Of a stretch of DNA of 64,000 nt, positions 56,147 through 64,000 are shown piece after piece. The DNA lies in the NCBI RefSeq assembly GCF_016804325.1, contig NZ_CP043627.1, forward strand, positions 478,001 through 542,000, read 5' to 3'. The position numbers and the translations under genes were made by a program. Below the pieces are notes generated by a model that was not told where the DNA came from, ran no database searches, and worked only from the letters and a program-made list of their open reading frames with translations. Origin of the DNA: Methylobacterium aquaticum (GTDB lineage: Bacteria > Pseudomonadota > Alphaproteobacteria > Rhizobiales > Beijerinckiaceae). The first letter of the stretch is position 1. Each line of letters starts with the position of its first letter.

Positions 56147-56543
56147 CGGAACGGGCGACGGGAGCGGGGGGAGGAGATGCCCGAGATGGGAGCGCCAGTG
56201 GCCGGCGCCGGTCCGGTGCGCGGGGGCGGGCCCTCGGGCCGTCTCGCGGTGGTGACCATGAGCCTCCTCGATGTTGCGCGAGGTATGGGCCGCGCGGGCC
56301 GGAGCGGTCAAGCCGGGCGGGCGGACGGTCCCGCCCCGGCCGTCATCCGTCCCGAGACCGCCTTCGTCCAGCACAGGGGTGCGCAACGGCACCCGGCCTT
56401 CCCATGCTCGGGATTATTGTTCGAGATCTGAGAGGGTGCGTGGTCGCACATCGCGAAAATTCTGTTTCGATCATCGTCGTCTTCATCGCCGGACGACAGA
56501 TCATCTGTTTCGGCAAGACATTGTTGCGAGAGAGGACGACGCG
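56147..56543. other. Intergenic region with the ABC exporter and small exported protein promoters
   Basis: 397 bases. GC-rich on the left, AT-richer at 56410-56530, which is the likely promoter of the rightward gene at 56544. No supported gene or structured element. Confidence 0.4.
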
Positions 56544-56792
56544 ATGAAGACGATCACGATCGGCACCATCCTGGCCGCCATCGCCCTGCCGGGCGCCGCA
56601 TGGGCCGAAGGCGGCGAGGGCAGCCGCCAGGCCGCCGGCGGCGGGTTCATGAGCAGCTACGTCGCCAGCCCCTACCACGATCCCCGCTCGCCGCTGTCGC
56701 AGCGGGCCGGCACCGGCCAGATCCAGGGCCAGCCGATGGTCGCCGAGCGCGGCAACGGCGTCGAGCGGGGCCGCTGGGCGGTGGGGCGGTAG
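56544..56792 (+). CDS. Small exported protein of unknown function
   Basis: An 82-residue protein with a signal peptide (about 1-21, ending AWA-EGG). The mature part is Gly/Ser/Gln-rich with no Cys and no family I recognise (MSSYVASPYHDPRSPLSQRAG). It is likely periplasmic. GAGAGGACGAC precedes ATG 56544. It lies 81 bases before the carbonic anhydrase in the same direction; co-transcription is plausible. Confidence 0.7.
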   Translation: MKTITIGTILAAIALPGAAWAEGGEGSRQAAGGGFMSSYVASPYHDPRSPLSQRAGTGQIQGQPMVAERGNGVERGRWAVGR

Positions 56793-56873
56793 CCGGCCGC
56801 CGCCACGAAGCCCCGTCTCCCACGCTCTTTCCTGATTCTCGCCTGATTCTCGCGCTCGATCGAAGGACCCACC

Positions 56874-57704
56874 GTGGACAACAGCATCATCCAAGGCATC
56901 TCCACCTTCCGCGGCAGCGTCTTCCCCGGCCAGCAGCGGATGTACGAGCGCCTCGTGCGCGACGGGCAGCAGCCCAAGGCCTTGATCATCGCCTGCGCCG
57001 ATTCCCGGGTCGCTCCCGAGCACATCACCCAGGCCGGCCCCGGCGAGCTGTTCGTCTGCCGCAACGCCGGCAACATCGTGCCGCCCTTCGCGGAGATGAA
57101 CGGCGGCGTCTCCTCGGCGATCGAGTACGCGGTGGTGGCGCTCGGCGTGCGCGACATCGTGGTCTGCGGCCACTCGGATTGCGGCGCGATGAAGGGGCTG
57201 ATGCAGCCCGGCGCCCTCAAGGACATGCCGAACGTCGCCGCCTGGCTGCGCCACAGCCACGCCGCCGACCGGATCGTCTGCGAGGCCTATCCGCACGACA
57301 TCGACCCCGGTGACCGCCTGCGTGCGCTCGCCCTCGAGAACGTGGTGGTGCAGCTCGCCCACCTGCGCACCCACCCGAGCGTGGCATCTGCGCTCGCCAG
57401 GGGGCGGCTCTCCCTGCACGGCTGGTTCTTCGAGATCGAGACCGGCCGGCTCCACGCCTATGACGGGAGCCGCTTCGTGGCGCTCACCGACGACACCCCC
57501 TGCCGGTGGCCGAGGTCTCGACGCCCCGGCGCGCGGCGGCCGACCTCGCCGGTCCGATGCGGGTCGCGGCGGAATAATACCAACGGTCGTTGGAAACGAC
57601 CTTTGGTTCCGTTCTCGAATTGTCGTCAAGCCTTTGGCTTGGCACAGGAAAATTCGAGATGGCTCGATGGCCCGATGCGTCAGCATCTTGGGCCATTGAT
57701 ATAA
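56874..57704 (+). CDS. Beta-class carbonic anhydrase with a frameshifted C-terminus
   Basis: Beta-carbonic anhydrase that interconverts CO2 and bicarbonate. Zinc ligands are in ACADSRVAPE (Cys, Asp-Arg dyad) and VCGHSDCGAMKG (His, Cys). The fold is complete to LTDDT. Then the frame runs into repeat RA2 and ends at 57704. Adding one C to the five-base run at 57496-57500 would give ALTDDTPLPVAEVSTP and a stop at 57575-57577, about 234 residues, which matches the family. The tail as given is thus an artefact of that lost base. The start is GTG 56874. Confidence 0.9.
   Translation: MDNSIIQGISTFRGSVFPGQQRMYERLVRDGQQPKALIIACADSRVAPEHITQAGPGELFVCRNAGNIVPPFAEMNGGVSSAIEYAVVALGVRDIVVCGHSDCGAMKGLMQPGALKDMPNVAAWLRHSHAADRIVCEAYPHDIDPGDRLRALALENVVVQLAHLRTHPSVASALARGRLSLHGWFFEIETGRLHAYDGSRFVALTDDTPCRWPRSRRPGARRPTSPVRCGSRRNNTNGRWKRPLVPFSNCRQAFGLAQENSRWLDGPMRQHLGPLI
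57577..57702 (+). repeat. Structured interspersed repeat RA, copy 2
   Basis: A 126-bp near-identical relative of RA1 (22409-22533). Outer arms are ATACCAA and TTGATAT. Its first hairpin is perfect here: GGTCGTT-GGA-AACGACC, where RA1 has a mismatch. CTCGAATT and AATTCGAG enclose AAGCC-TTT-GGCTT. It begins at the last base of the restored carbonic anhydrase stop codon. Confidence 0.88.
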
Positions 57705-57768
57705 CCTGCCGAGGCAAGCCCGTTCCTCCCGGCTCCGTGCGGGCGGAACGGGTCCGCCCGAGGGCGGC

Positions 57769-59736
57769 TCAGCCCGCCCGCACCCGCGCGAGGAAGTCGC
57801 CGACCTGGATCGTCAGGCGCTCGGATTGACGCGACAGTTCGGAGGCCGCGCTCAGGACCTGGCCGGCCGCCACCCCCGTCTCCTCGGCGGCCCCGGCCAT
57901 CCCCGAGAGGTTGCCCGTCACCTCGTCGTTGTCCCGCGCCGCCTGGCTGACGTTCCGGACGATGTCCTGGGTGGCGGCGCCCTGCTCCTCGACGGCGGCG
58001 GCGATCGCGCTGGCGACGACGTCGATCTCGCGGATGCGCCCGGTGATGCCGCCGATGGACGTGACCGCCTGGTTCGTCGTGGCCTGGATCACCGCGATCT
58101 GGCTGGAGATGTCGCGCGTCGCCCGGGCGGTCTGCTCCGCCAGCACCTTCACCTCCGCGGCCACGACGGCGAACCCCTTGCCGGCCGTGCCGGCGCGGGC
58201 GGCCTCGATCGTCGCGTTGAGGGCGAGCAGGTTCGTCTGGTTGGCGATGTCGGAGATCAGCCCGACCACGTCGCCGATCCGCGACGCCGCGGCGCGCAGC
58301 TCCTGGACCAGCGCGCCGGTCTCGTCGGCCTCCTGCACGCTGCGGCGCGCCAAGTCCGCCGAGCCGGCGACCTGCCGGCTGATCTCCAGGATCGAGGCGT
58401 TGAGCTCCTCGGCCGCCGCCGCGACCGTGCCGACGTTGGACGCCGCGTTCCCGGCGGCGCAGGCCACCTGCGTCGACTGGCGCGCCGCGTCCGCCGCGGT
58501 CGTGGCCATCGCCTGCGCCGTGGCCTGCAACTGCGCCGACGACGAGGACACCACGCCGACGATTCCGCCGACGGCCTGCTCGAAGCCGTCGGCCAAGCTC
58601 GCCATGGTGCGCGACCGCTCCGCCGCCGCCGTCTCCTCGGCGAGGCGCTCGATCTCGGCCTGTTCGAGGGCCTTGCGCGAGACCATCGTCTTGATGGCCT
58701 GCACCGCCCGGGCGACGGCGCCGATCTCGTCGCCGCGCCCCGCCTCCTCGATGACCGTGTCGTCGTCGCCCCGGGCCATGCGCTCCAGGACCTGCACGAG
58801 GCGCTTCATCGGACGCGCGACCGTCATGGTCATCATCCGGCCGACCGACACCGCCATCAGCAGCAGGGCGAGGAGGGTGGTGACGCCCAGGATCTGCGAC
58901 AGGGACCGGACCGGCGCCAGCGCGTCAGCCTTGTCGATGGACAGGGCGACGTACCAGTCGAGGCCGGCCGGCAGGTCGGGGATGCGGGTGAACAGCGTCA
59001 GCGTCGGCCGGCCGTCCTCGACCGCATCGACCAGTCCTCCGCCGTTGCGGGGATCGCCCCCGGGCAGCAGATCGGCGAGGGGCTTGTTGATCAGCGCCGC
59101 GTTGGGGTGGATCAGGATCTTGCCGGCGCCGGACACCAGGTAGGCGTAGGTCTTGCCCTCCTGGTCGACCGTCTTGAGCATCGCGACGACCTCCTTGAGG
59201 TCGAAGGCGCTGCCGATCGCGCCGACCGGCTTGCCCGCCTGGTCCAGGATCGGGTTCGAGGCCGTGATCGCCAGGGCCGGCGGGGCCTTCATCGCGTAGG
59301 GCTCGGTCAGGGTCGGACCGTTGGCCGCGAGGGCGGCCTTGTACCACGGCCGCTGCCGGGGATCGTAATCGGCGGGGAGATCCTGCTTGGGCACGCCGAC
59401 GAAGGACCCGTCCTGCCGTCCTAAGGTGCTCAGGAGGAACGAGGCCCTGACGACCGGGGCGTCCATCACGCTGCGCGGATCCACGCCCGGCCCGGCGGAC
59501 GAAATCTGCTGCGCGACCAATGTCGCGAGGTTCAGCCGACCGGATATCCAGTTGCCGACGCTCCGGGCCGCGCTCGATCCGAGCGCCCTCGTCCCGTCGG
59601 CGACGGATTTGTCGATGACGACTTCCTGATAGCGATGAATGTATAATGATGACCCGATAAATGCGAGGCACGACATGGCGATGACCAGGATCGTTGCCCG
59701 CGCCGAGATGCCGATCTTTAAATTTTGCATCGTCAT
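57769..59736 (-). CDS. Methyl-accepting chemotaxis protein with double-cache sensor
   Basis: A 655-residue chemoreceptor. Helix 1 is at about 14-34. The periplasmic double-cache domain (about 40-280) shows [41 protein letters not shown] and [19 protein letters not shown], which in this family bind small organic acids or amino acids. Helix 2 is at about 290-312, then HAMP and the signalling tip [24 protein letters not shown] 59736 is used. It is the third chemoreceptor in the window and, like the others, has no neighbouring che genes. Confidence 0.95.
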   Translation of the reverse strand: MTMQNLKIGISARATILVIAMSCLAFIGSSLYIHRYQEVVIDKSVADGTRALGSSAARSVGNWISGRLNLATLVAQQISSAGPGVDPRSVMDAPVVRASFLLSTLGRQDGSFVGVPKQDLPADYDPRQRPWYKAALAANGPTLTEPYAMKAPPALAITASNPILDQAGKPVGAIGSAFDLKEVVAMLKTVDQEGKTYAYLVSGAGKILIHPNAALINKPLADLLPGGDPRNGGGLVDAVEDGRPTLTLFTRIPDLPAGLDWYVALSIDKADALAPVRSLSQILGVTTLLALLLMAVSVGRMMTMTVARPMKRLVQVLERMARGDDDTVIEEAGRGDEIGAVARAVQAIKTMVSRKALEQAEIERLAEETAAAERSRTMASLADGFEQAVGGIVGVVSSSSAQLQATAQAMATTAADAARQSTQVACAAGNAASNVGTVAAAAEELNASILEISRQVAGSADLARRSVQEADETGALVQELRAAASRIGDVVGLISDIANQTNLLALNATIEAARAGTAGKGFAVVAAEVKVLAEQTARATRDISSQIAVIQATTNQAVTSIGGITGRIREIDVVASAIAAAVEEQGAATQDIVRNVSQAARDNDEVTGNLSGMAGAAEETGVAAGQVLSAASELSRQSERLTIQVGDFLARVRAG

Positions 59737-60113
59737 GATCGTGCTCGTCCGCCGTCCTTGCTGGGTATGAGGCAAAGCTTAATGTCTACGGCGCAGTAAA
59801 AAATAGAGATTAAAATCCTATTACCTAGTGTCGTGTTACCTGTTAAACGCTTTATCCGGCATGATGAAAAGATGTGATTCTTGCCCAAGACGGCATCATT
59901 CGGGAAAAACCGGCATACTCCCTTGGGGAAGCACGGAGCCGGATGTCCTGGCGAGAGGAGGTCGACCGGCGGACCGAGGCCGGACGACGAATGCGGTCGG
60001 GCGACGCGACGGGCGGCCCCGCAGGCAGATCCGCGCATCCCTGCGTCGCGCGCGGGCGAGCCCTCGCCGATTCGCGCTTCCTCGGAGGAAGCCCGGTGCT
60101 AGATACCGGCCCC
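59737..60113. other. Divergent promoter region of a chemoreceptor and an MFS exporter
   Basis: 377 bases. Markedly AT-rich at 59760-59880, which suits promoters. Frames that extend the MFS gene leftward to 59874 are Arg/Pro-rich and lack family features. No operator was recognised. Confidence 0.4.
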
Positions 60114-61529
60114 ATGCGCCAGGCACGGATCGTCCCCCTCGTCGTCGCGACGGCCCTGTTCATGGAGAACACGGATTCGACCGTGCTCGCCACGTCGCTG
60201 CCGGCGATCGCCGCCGACATGGGCGAGGACCCGATCGCCCTGAAGCTGGCGCTCACCGCCTACCTGGTCAGCCTGGCGATCTTCATCCCGATCAGCGGCT
60301 GGGCCGCCGACCGCTACGGCGCCCGCACGGTCTTCCGCTGGGCGCTCGCCGTGTTCATGGCCGGCTCGCTCGCCTGCGCGGCCTCGAACTCGCTCGGCTG
60401 GTTCGTCGCCGCCCGCTTCCTCCAGGGCATGGGCGGGGCGATGATGGTGCCGGTAGGGCGCCTCGTGCTCCTGCGCAGCGTGCCGAAGGGCGAGCTGGTC
60501 CAGGCGCTCGCCACCCTGACCATCCCGGCGCTGGTCGGCCCGGTGATCGGCCCGCCGCTCGGCGGCTTCATCACCACGGCGCTGCACTGGCGCTGGATCT
60601 TCTTCATCAACCTGCCGATCGGGCTCGCCGGCATCCTGCTCGCCACCCGGTACTTCCAGGACATCAAGGAGGAGGCGCGCCCGCCCCTCGACCTCGTCGG
60701 CTTCGTCCTCTCGGGCACCGGGCTCGCGAGCCTGATGCTGGGGCTCGCCTCCAGCGGGCGCCACCTCCTGCCGGAAGTCGTGTCCTGGGCCTGCACCGGC
60801 GCCGGCATCGTGCTGTGCGGGCTCTATCTCGCCCATAGCCGCCGGGTCGAGCATCCGGTGATCCGCCTCGATCTCCTGCGCTACCCGACCTTCCGGGCGG
60901 CGGTCGTCGGCGGCAGCCTGTTTCGCATCGGCACCGGGGCGATCCCGTTCCTGCTGCCCCTGATGCTGCAGCTCGGCTTCGGGCTCGATCCGCTGCATTC
61001 GGGCCTCATCACCTTCGCGGCCGCCGCCGGCGCGCTGTTCATGAAGACCATCGCCGCCCGCATCCTGCGCGCCTTCGGCTTCCGGGCGGTGCTGACCCTC
61101 AACGCGCTGGTCGCGGCGGCCCTGCTCGCGGTCAACGGCCTGTTTACTGCCAGCACGCCGCACGCCCTCATCGTCGCGGTGCTGCTGATCGGCGGCTGCT
61201 TCCGCTCGCTGCAATTCACCGCCGTCAACGCCATCGCCTATGCCGACGTCGATCCGCGCGACATGAGCGCGGCGACGAGCCTCGCCAGCGTCGCCCAGCA
61301 GCTGTCCTTGAGCATCGGGGTCGCCTTCGGGGCCTTCGCGCTCCAGTCGGCCGCCGAGTGGCACGGCCGCACCGAGATCCGGGCGGAGGATTTCTGGCCC
61401 GCCTTCCTGGCGGTGTCGGTCCTCTCCGGCCTGTCGACCCTGTCGTTCCGGCGCCTTGCCCCGGAGGCCGGCGCCGAGGTCTCGGGTCACCGCATCGTGC
61501 AGGCGAAGCCCGCGGCCGATGCGACGTGA
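60114..61529 (+). CDS. MFS drug exporter (EmrB/QacA, 14-helix type)
   Basis: A 471-residue membrane protein with about fourteen helices. The family motif A region is GWAADRYGARTVF. The DHA2 pattern is seen in NTDSTVLATSLPAIAADMG at the start, RFLQGMGGAMMVPVGRLVLLRSV, and ALVGPVIGPPLGGFI (motif C, GxxxGPxxGG-like, typical of antiporters). It likely exports lipophilic drugs by proton exchange. ATG 60114 (MRQARIVPLVVAT) is preferred. No periplasmic adaptor gene (EmrA-like) is adjacent. Confidence 0.92.
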   Translation: MRQARIVPLVVATALFMENTDSTVLATSLPAIAADMGEDPIALKLALTAYLVSLAIFIPISGWAADRYGARTVFRWALAVFMAGSLACAASNSLGWFVAARFLQGMGGAMMVPVGRLVLLRSVPKGELVQALATLTIPALVGPVIGPPLGGFITTALHWRWIFFINLPIGLAGILLATRYFQDIKEEARPPLDLVGFVLSGTGLASLMLGLASSGRHLLPEVVSWACTGAGIVLCGLYLAHSRRVEHPVIRLDLLRYPTFRAAVVGGSLFRIGTGAIPFLLPLMLQLGFGLDPLHSGLITFAAAAGALFMKTIAARILRAFGFRAVLTLNALVAAALLAVNGLFTASTPHALIVAVLLIGGCFRSLQFTAVNAIAYADVDPRDMSAATSLASVAQQLSLSIGVAFGAFALQSAAEWHGRTEIRAEDFWPAFLAVSVLSGLSTLSFRRLAPEAGAEVSGHRIVQAKPAADAT

Positions 61530-61675
61530 CTTGCCTGAAGGAATCTTAAAGCCGCGCTTCAGCCGGCATTCAGCGTGACGGTGCGATAACCGAAACATCG
61601 AGCACCGACGAACCACGGTTCCGGTTCGGGGTGCCCGCGAAGTCTTGCTTCCCTCTCAACTCATGGGGATTTGCC

Positions 61676-62005
61676 ATGAAGCGCATCGCATCCGTCTGCG
61701 TGGCCGCGGCGACCGTGGCGAGCGTGACCCTGGCCGGTGCCGCCCCGGCCGAGGCGCGCTGGCGGGCGGGACCGGCCTTCGCCCTCGGCGCGGTCGGCGG
61801 CCTCGCCCTCGGCAGCGCCATCGCCGCCGGGTCGCGCCCGGCCTACGGCTACGCCCCCGGCCCGGCCTACGGCTACACGCCGGTCTATGGCGGGCCCGCC
61901 TACGGCTACGCCCCGGCCTATGGCCCGGATTGCTACACCGTCCGCCGCCGGATGGTCGACGAGTTCGGCGACGTCTATATCCGCCGCGTGCGCGTCTGCG
62001 ACTGA
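61676..62005 (+). CDS. Small exported Gly/Tyr/Pro-rich protein
   Basis: A 109-residue protein with a signal peptide (about 1-27, ending AEA). A hydrophobic Gly-rich stretch (FALGAVGGLALGSAIAAG) is followed by YGYAPGPAYGYTPVYGG repeats and a C-terminal part with two Cys (GPDCYTVRRR and VRVCD), which may form a disulfide. Proteins of this shape are common in Methylobacterium and other Rhizobiales, with unknown roles at the cell surface. A 19-bp tandem duplication begins at the gene's end (61992). Confidence 0.78.
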   Translation: MKRIASVCVAAATVASVTLAGAAPAEARWRAGPAFALGAVGGLALGSAIAAGSRPAYGYAPGPAYGYTPVYGGPAYGYAPAYGPDCYTVRRRMVDEFGDVYIRRVRVCD

Positions 62006-62040
62006 TCCTCGCGTCTGCGACTGATCTCGCGTCCGCGACC
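61992..62040 (+). repeat. Imperfect tandem duplication across a stop codon
   Basis: Units GCGTCTGCGACTGATCCTC (61992-62010), GCGTCTGCGACTGATCTC (62011-62028) and a partial GCGTCCGCGACC (62029-62040). The first unit contains the stop codon of the exported Gly/Tyr/Pro-rich protein. The pattern resembles the stop-spanning duplication at 4116-4149. Confidence 0.8.
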
Positions 62041-62057
62041 AGACCTCGGGAGCCGGG

Positions 62058-62687
62058 ATGACCGCGAGCCTCCTCGTCCGTCACATCCCGGCCTTCCCGC
62101 ATTCCGCCCTCGCGGACCTCTCCTCCGCGCCGCCCTGGGCACTCACGGCGCAGGCGGGCGACATCGTCCGCCGCCTCCTCGACCGTTCGACCCGGGACTT
62201 CTGCGTCACCGACGAGGTGGCCGTGCATCGCAGCGCCCGGATCGAGCCCGGCGCGGTGCTCAAGGGCCCGCTCGTCGTCGGGCCGCGCTGCTTCATCGGC
62301 CACGGCGCCACCCTGCGGGGCGGCGCCTGGCTGGAGGAGGCCTGCACGATCGGGCCGGGAGCGGAGCTGAAGGCGTCGTTCCTGTTCGCCGGGACGGCGC
62401 TCGCCCACTTCAACTTCGTCGGCGAGAGCGTGATCGGCCGGGGCGTCAACCTCGAGGCCGGCGCCGTCATCGCCAACCACCGCAACGAATGGCCCGGCGC
62501 CACGGTGGCGTTCCGGCACGACGGCCTCACGGTCGATACCGGTTGTCCGAAGTTCGGCGCCCTCGTCGGGGACGGGGCGCGGCTCGGGGCCAATGCGGTG
62601 GTGGCGCCGGGCGCCATCCTCGCCCCCGGCACGGTGGTGCCGCGCCTCGGGCTCGTCGATCACGGTCTTGCACCGCACCTCCGGTGA
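62058..62687 (+). CDS. Left-handed beta-helix (hexapeptide) transferase-like protein
   Basis: A 209-residue protein with hexapeptide repeats, similar to the C-terminal half of GlmU and related sugar acyltransferases: TDEVAVHRSARIEPGAVLKGPLVVGPRCFIGHG, FVGESVIGRGVNLEAGAVIANHRNEW and LVGDGARLGANAVVAPGAILAPGTVV. The His of ANHRNEW is a likely acid/base residue. No nucleotidyl-transfer domain is present, so it would act as a stand-alone acyltransferase or unknown LbH enzyme. ATG 62058 follows the small exported gene by 52 bases. Confidence 0.85.
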   Translation: MTASLLVRHIPAFPHSALADLSSAPPWALTAQAGDIVRRLLDRSTRDFCVTDEVAVHRSARIEPGAVLKGPLVVGPRCFIGHGATLRGGAWLEEACTIGPGAELKASFLFAGTALAHFNFVGESVIGRGVNLEAGAVIANHRNEWPGATVAFRHDGLTVDTGCPKFGALVGDGARLGANAVVAPGAILAPGTVVPRLGLVDHGLAPHLR

Positions 62688-62869
62688 ATGCGTGAACCGG
62701 CATCGGCTCGCCGATGCCCCGCAAACGGCCCAGTCCGGGCCGGGCCGCGACCCCGGTCCCGGCGAGGCGGCGGGCGGATGCCGCCGTTCGCGCCGGATCC
62801 TCCTCCCATGCGGGAGCGGGGATGTCCCTGCGCCTCGCCCTTCCCGGGACGCCCTGCGCAGAAGGGGGA

Positions 62870-63547
62870 TCAGCCGCGCACATCCCCCTCTCCCCGCGCC
62901 AGTCCCCGCTCCATCAGATCGAGATGCCCCTCCAGATAGGCCGCGCCGTCCAGGGCGTGGTCGTCGCCGAACATCAGCCGCCAGGTGCAGGCCATGATGA
63001 CGGGAGCGAAGAGCAGGTGGGGAAACTCTTCCGCCGCGGAGGGGCGGAACTCGCCCCGCTCGATCCCGTAGCGCACGACCCGGCGCAGGGCCTCCACCTC
63101 CGGGCCGATCACCTCGGCGCGCCAGCGCTCGACGACGTCGGGAAAGCGGCTGACCTCGGCCAGGAGCATCCGGATGATCTCGCGGGTGCGCCGGTCCTCG
63201 ACCATCTGCGCGTATTCGAAGGTGAAGTGCGAGCGCAGGATCGCCATCGCGGGACCCTGCGGGGCGGCGGTGAGCGCCGCCAGGTGTTCGCGCGAGGGGC
63301 GGCTCATCTCCCGCATCGTGGCGAGAAACAGGTCCTCCTTGCTCGGGAAGTACAGGTAGATCGTGCCCTTGGTGATCCCGGCCCGGGCCGCCACGTCGTC
63401 GAGCTTGGTCGCGGCGAAGCCCGAGCGGGCGAATTCCTCGAACGCCGCCTCCACGATCTCGCCGGGCCGCTCCTCCTTGCGCCGCCGCCGCGGTCCCGCG
63501 GGCACCGTCTTACCTCCGATCACGCCCTTGCCCGCACTCGCCATCAT
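62870..63547 (-). CDS. TetR family transcriptional regulator
   Basis: A 225-residue repressor. The N-terminal helix-turn-helix is EIVEAAFEEFARSGFAATKLDDVAARAGITKGTIYLYFPSKEDLF, the TetR signature with GTIYLYF. The C-terminal domain has the HALDGAAYLEGHLDLMERGL end seen in the AcrR-like group that controls efflux and lipid genes. Start ATG ATG at 63547/63544 is used. It is divergent from a small gene at 63614, with a palindromic site in the gap. Confidence 0.93.
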   Translation of the reverse strand: MMASAGKGVIGGKTVPAGPRRRRKEERPGEIVEAAFEEFARSGFAATKLDDVAARAGITKGTIYLYFPSKEDLFLATMREMSRPSREHLAALTAAPQGPAMAILRSHFTFEYAQMVEDRRTREIIRMLLAEVSRFPDVVERWRAEVIGPEVEALRRVVRYGIERGEFRPSAAEEFPHLLFAPVIMACTWRLMFGDDHALDGAAYLEGHLDLMERGLARGEGDVRG

Positions 63548-63552
63548 GCACC

Positions 63553-63577
63553 TTATTGACTGTCTGGTCAGTTATTA
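63553..63577. promoter_or_regulatory. TetR-type operator upstream of the TetR gene
   Basis: TTATTGACTG-TCTGGT-CAGTTATTA: ACTG (63559-63562) and CAGT (63569-63572) arms with flanking T/A symmetry, 6 bases before the divergent TetR start. The TTGACTG-type core resembles operators of AcrR-like repressors, so autoregulation is likely. Confidence 0.6.
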
Positions 63578-63613
63578 GTACGAAGCGGGCGTCGCCTTCA
63601 AGGAGCGCGCGCC

Positions 63614-63868
63614 ATGGCCCGCACGGTGATGTGTCCGTCCCGCAGAACCGCGCCGCACCGGCCCGGGTTCACCCGCCTGGCCAACGGCCTCGCCCTCCAG
63701 GCGCCGCCGGTGGAGCGCGCCCGTCCGCTGCTGCCGGGCCGCGTGCCGCTCTCCGCCGTCGCGCTCCTGCTCTTCGCGCTCGCCGGCTGGGCCGGCCTGC
63801 TGGCCTGGACCCGGCCCGACCCGGCGGCGCCGTGCGCCTCGTGCCTGTCCGCGCCGGGCCAGACCTGA
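63614..63868 (+). CDS. Small single-helix membrane protein, tentative
   Basis: An 84-residue protein with one hydrophobic helix (about 47-65, LSAVALLLFALAGWAGLLAW) and basic N-terminal residues; no family recognised. AAGGAGCGCGCGCC precedes ATG 63614, a fair ribosome site. It begins 67 bases from the divergent TetR gene, which may repress it. It may be a short regulatory or stress peptide, or a chance frame; codon use is compatible with the host. Confidence 0.5.
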   Translation: MARTVMCPSRRTAPHRPGFTRLANGLALQAPPVERARPLLPGRVPLSAVALLLFALAGWAGLLAWTRPDPAAPCASCLSAPGQT

Positions 63869-63962
63869 CGCGATCACCCATTCCCGGTTCGCCCCGGCAC
63901 GATGCCGGGGTGCCCCCACAGATGCGGTGACGGCCTCCCCCCGGAGACCGCGCCGCATCTGG

Positions 63963-64000
63963 AAGGAGCGGCCGCATCCGCCCCCTCGCGGCCGCTCCTT
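63963..64000 (+). terminator. Hairpin at the right edge of the window
   Basis: AAGGAGCGGCCGC (63963-63975) and GCGGCCGCTCCTT (63988-64000) pair perfectly over 13 bp around a 12-base loop. It follows the small membrane protein gene by about 95 bases. It may continue past the edge and could terminate transcription from either side. Confidence 0.6.

Noticed and set aside
57577..57704. Repeat RA2 as a genuine C-terminal extension of carbonic anhydrase
   Set aside because: RA also occurs at two other non-coding sites, and one added C restores a normal family C-terminus that stops at the repeat.

Overview
The window is GC-rich, tightly packed DNA from a motile alphaproteobacterium of the order Rhizobiales, most likely Methylobacterium or a close relative. 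The evidence is the flagellar set: FtcR, MotC and a MotB with a long periplasmic insert are hallmarks of this order. There are no tRNA or rRNA genes, no CRISPR array and no recognisable transposase. The genus is inferred from gene content and composition, not from a search.

Layout. (1) 0-13 kb is a flagellar and motor cluster. fliN (partial), fliG, flhB and an unknown overlapping gene run rightward, followed by the regulator ftcR. Converging on it from the right are fliF, a fliH-like gene, motB, motC, fliK and a lytic transglycosylase, each overlapping or nearly touching the next. (2) 13-31.7 kb is mixed: two short-chain dehydrogenases, two chemoreceptors, a TetR regulator divergent from a thioesterase, an L,D-transpeptidase, a TadG-like protein, a YeiH-type transporter, a HAD hydrolase, an FMN reductase and a diguanylate cyclase. 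(3) 31.7-39.4 kb is housekeeping: a double gamma-carbonic-anhydrase-like protein, moaE, an AI-2E family permease, gshB, a YcgN-type protein and a class A penicillin-binding protein. (4) 39.4-44.5 kb looks acquired: a methyltransferase, a secreted pectate-lyase-fold protein, a GT14-type glycosyltransferase and a CatB-type acetyltransferase, the last two visibly AT-rich. (5) 44.9-64 kb holds DUF1214/DUF1254 proteins, a lipoprotein, a DUF2336 protein, an orphan 2-oxoacid dehydrogenase E2, a nickel/cobalt exporter pair, a metallo-beta-lactamase-fold hydrolase, a degenerate ABC exporter, a beta-carbonic anhydrase, a third chemoreceptor, an MFS exporter, a hexapeptide-repeat protein and a TetR regulator.

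Two patterns cut across the window. First, six genes (fliH-like, fliK, a small membrane protein, E2, the ABC exporter and carbonic anhydrase) are each broken in the same way. In every case adding one base to a run of five or six C or G restores one sensible reading frame. This points to systematic homopolymer undercalling in the assembly, or less likely to slippage in the organism, so these genes may be intact. Second, two families of roughly 100-130 bp interspersed repeats sit in intergenic DNA. Family RA has three copies (22409, 50355, 57577) and family RB has two (29770 and 48793). Both fold into several hairpins whose arms differ between copies in compensating ways, which suggests selection on structure. 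RA always lies downstream of a gene in the same orientation.

Together the genes describe a swimming cell that integrates chemoreceptor and cyclic-di-GMP signals, remodels its envelope, and carries a small acquired glycan cassette.
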